64,000 nucleotides of DNA. It comes from Rhynchopus sp. YZ270_cl-10. Taxonomy: Eukaryota > Euglenozoa > Diplonemea > Diplonemida > Diplonemidae. Below the pieces are notes generated by a model, which saw nothing but the letters and a program-made list of their open reading frames with translations, was not told the origin of the DNA and searched no databases. Shown piece after piece: positions 63,925 through 64,000 of this stretch (positions are counted from its first letter, which is position 1; every line of letters begins with the position of its first letter). The stretch spans positions 568,176-632,175 of the forward strand of contig OZ037914.1 of the NCBI GenBank assembly GCA_964035575.1, read 5' to 3'. A program made the position numbers and the translations under genes.

Positions 63925-64000
63925 GATGAAACAACAGGATCGGTACTATCTGACGGCCTTGTGTCGGTTGAATACGAACACCTAACTCGCAAGCTTTCAC
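63925..64000. repeat. Intergenic repeat, module D, copy 2 (cut by window end)
   Basis: Matches 36316-36390 with very few differences and is truncated by the window edge. Modules A-C may continue beyond. Confidence 0.7.

Overview
This is nuclear DNA of a unicellular eukaryote (a protist whose lineage I cannot name). GC-rich, mostly intronless genes use the standard stop codons and sit in AT-rich spacers full of homopolymer runs. Eukaryotic markers are a cytosolic HSP70 ending in EEVD, a PTB-like four-RRM protein, a nucleolin-like protein with one GT-AG intron, and secreted cysteine-rich proteins. A possible axonemal protein hints at a flagellated cell. A 200-N scaffold gap lies at 58506-58705.

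Layout. (1) 713-32525: eight head-to-tail copies of an exact 3976-bp unit, each encoding a 768-residue secreted, animal-type transglutaminase with a full W-C-H-D active site and two N-terminal Cys-rich modules. (2) 32553-34523: HSP70. The spacer before HSP70 is the same spacer that precedes transglutaminase copies 2-8, so those copies carry the HSP70 upstream region and most of its leader. Copy 1 has an unrelated upstream region. (3) 34.5-37.26 kb: a mosaic of intergenic repeats shared with 59.97-60.8 kb and the right window edge. (4) 37.26-38.5 kb: nucleolin-like gene. (5) 39364-40348: a TA-flanked terminal-inverted-repeat element just upstream of the PTB-like gene (40529-42469). (6) 42.5-48.6 kb: a gene-free, low-complexity region with dispersed hairpin repeats and a 1.4-kb foldback element that carries a nested 229-bp element. 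(7) 48596-58505: two head-to-tail tyrosine-recombinase (DIRS/VIPER-like) retroelements with split direct repeats; the second runs into the gap. (8) 58.7-64 kb: a small possible axonemal protein, a DJ-1/Hsp31-like protein and a secreted 20-cysteine protein.

How the genes relate. The main story is amplification of a secreted protein-crosslinking enzyme next to HSP70, with the HSP70 control region captured by seven of the eight copies. Strong, possibly stress-linked, output of an extracellular crosslinker (for a wall, cyst, matrix or adhesive) is an inference. The other genes look like ordinary housekeeping or unrelated loci, between which mobile and repeat DNA has accumulated.
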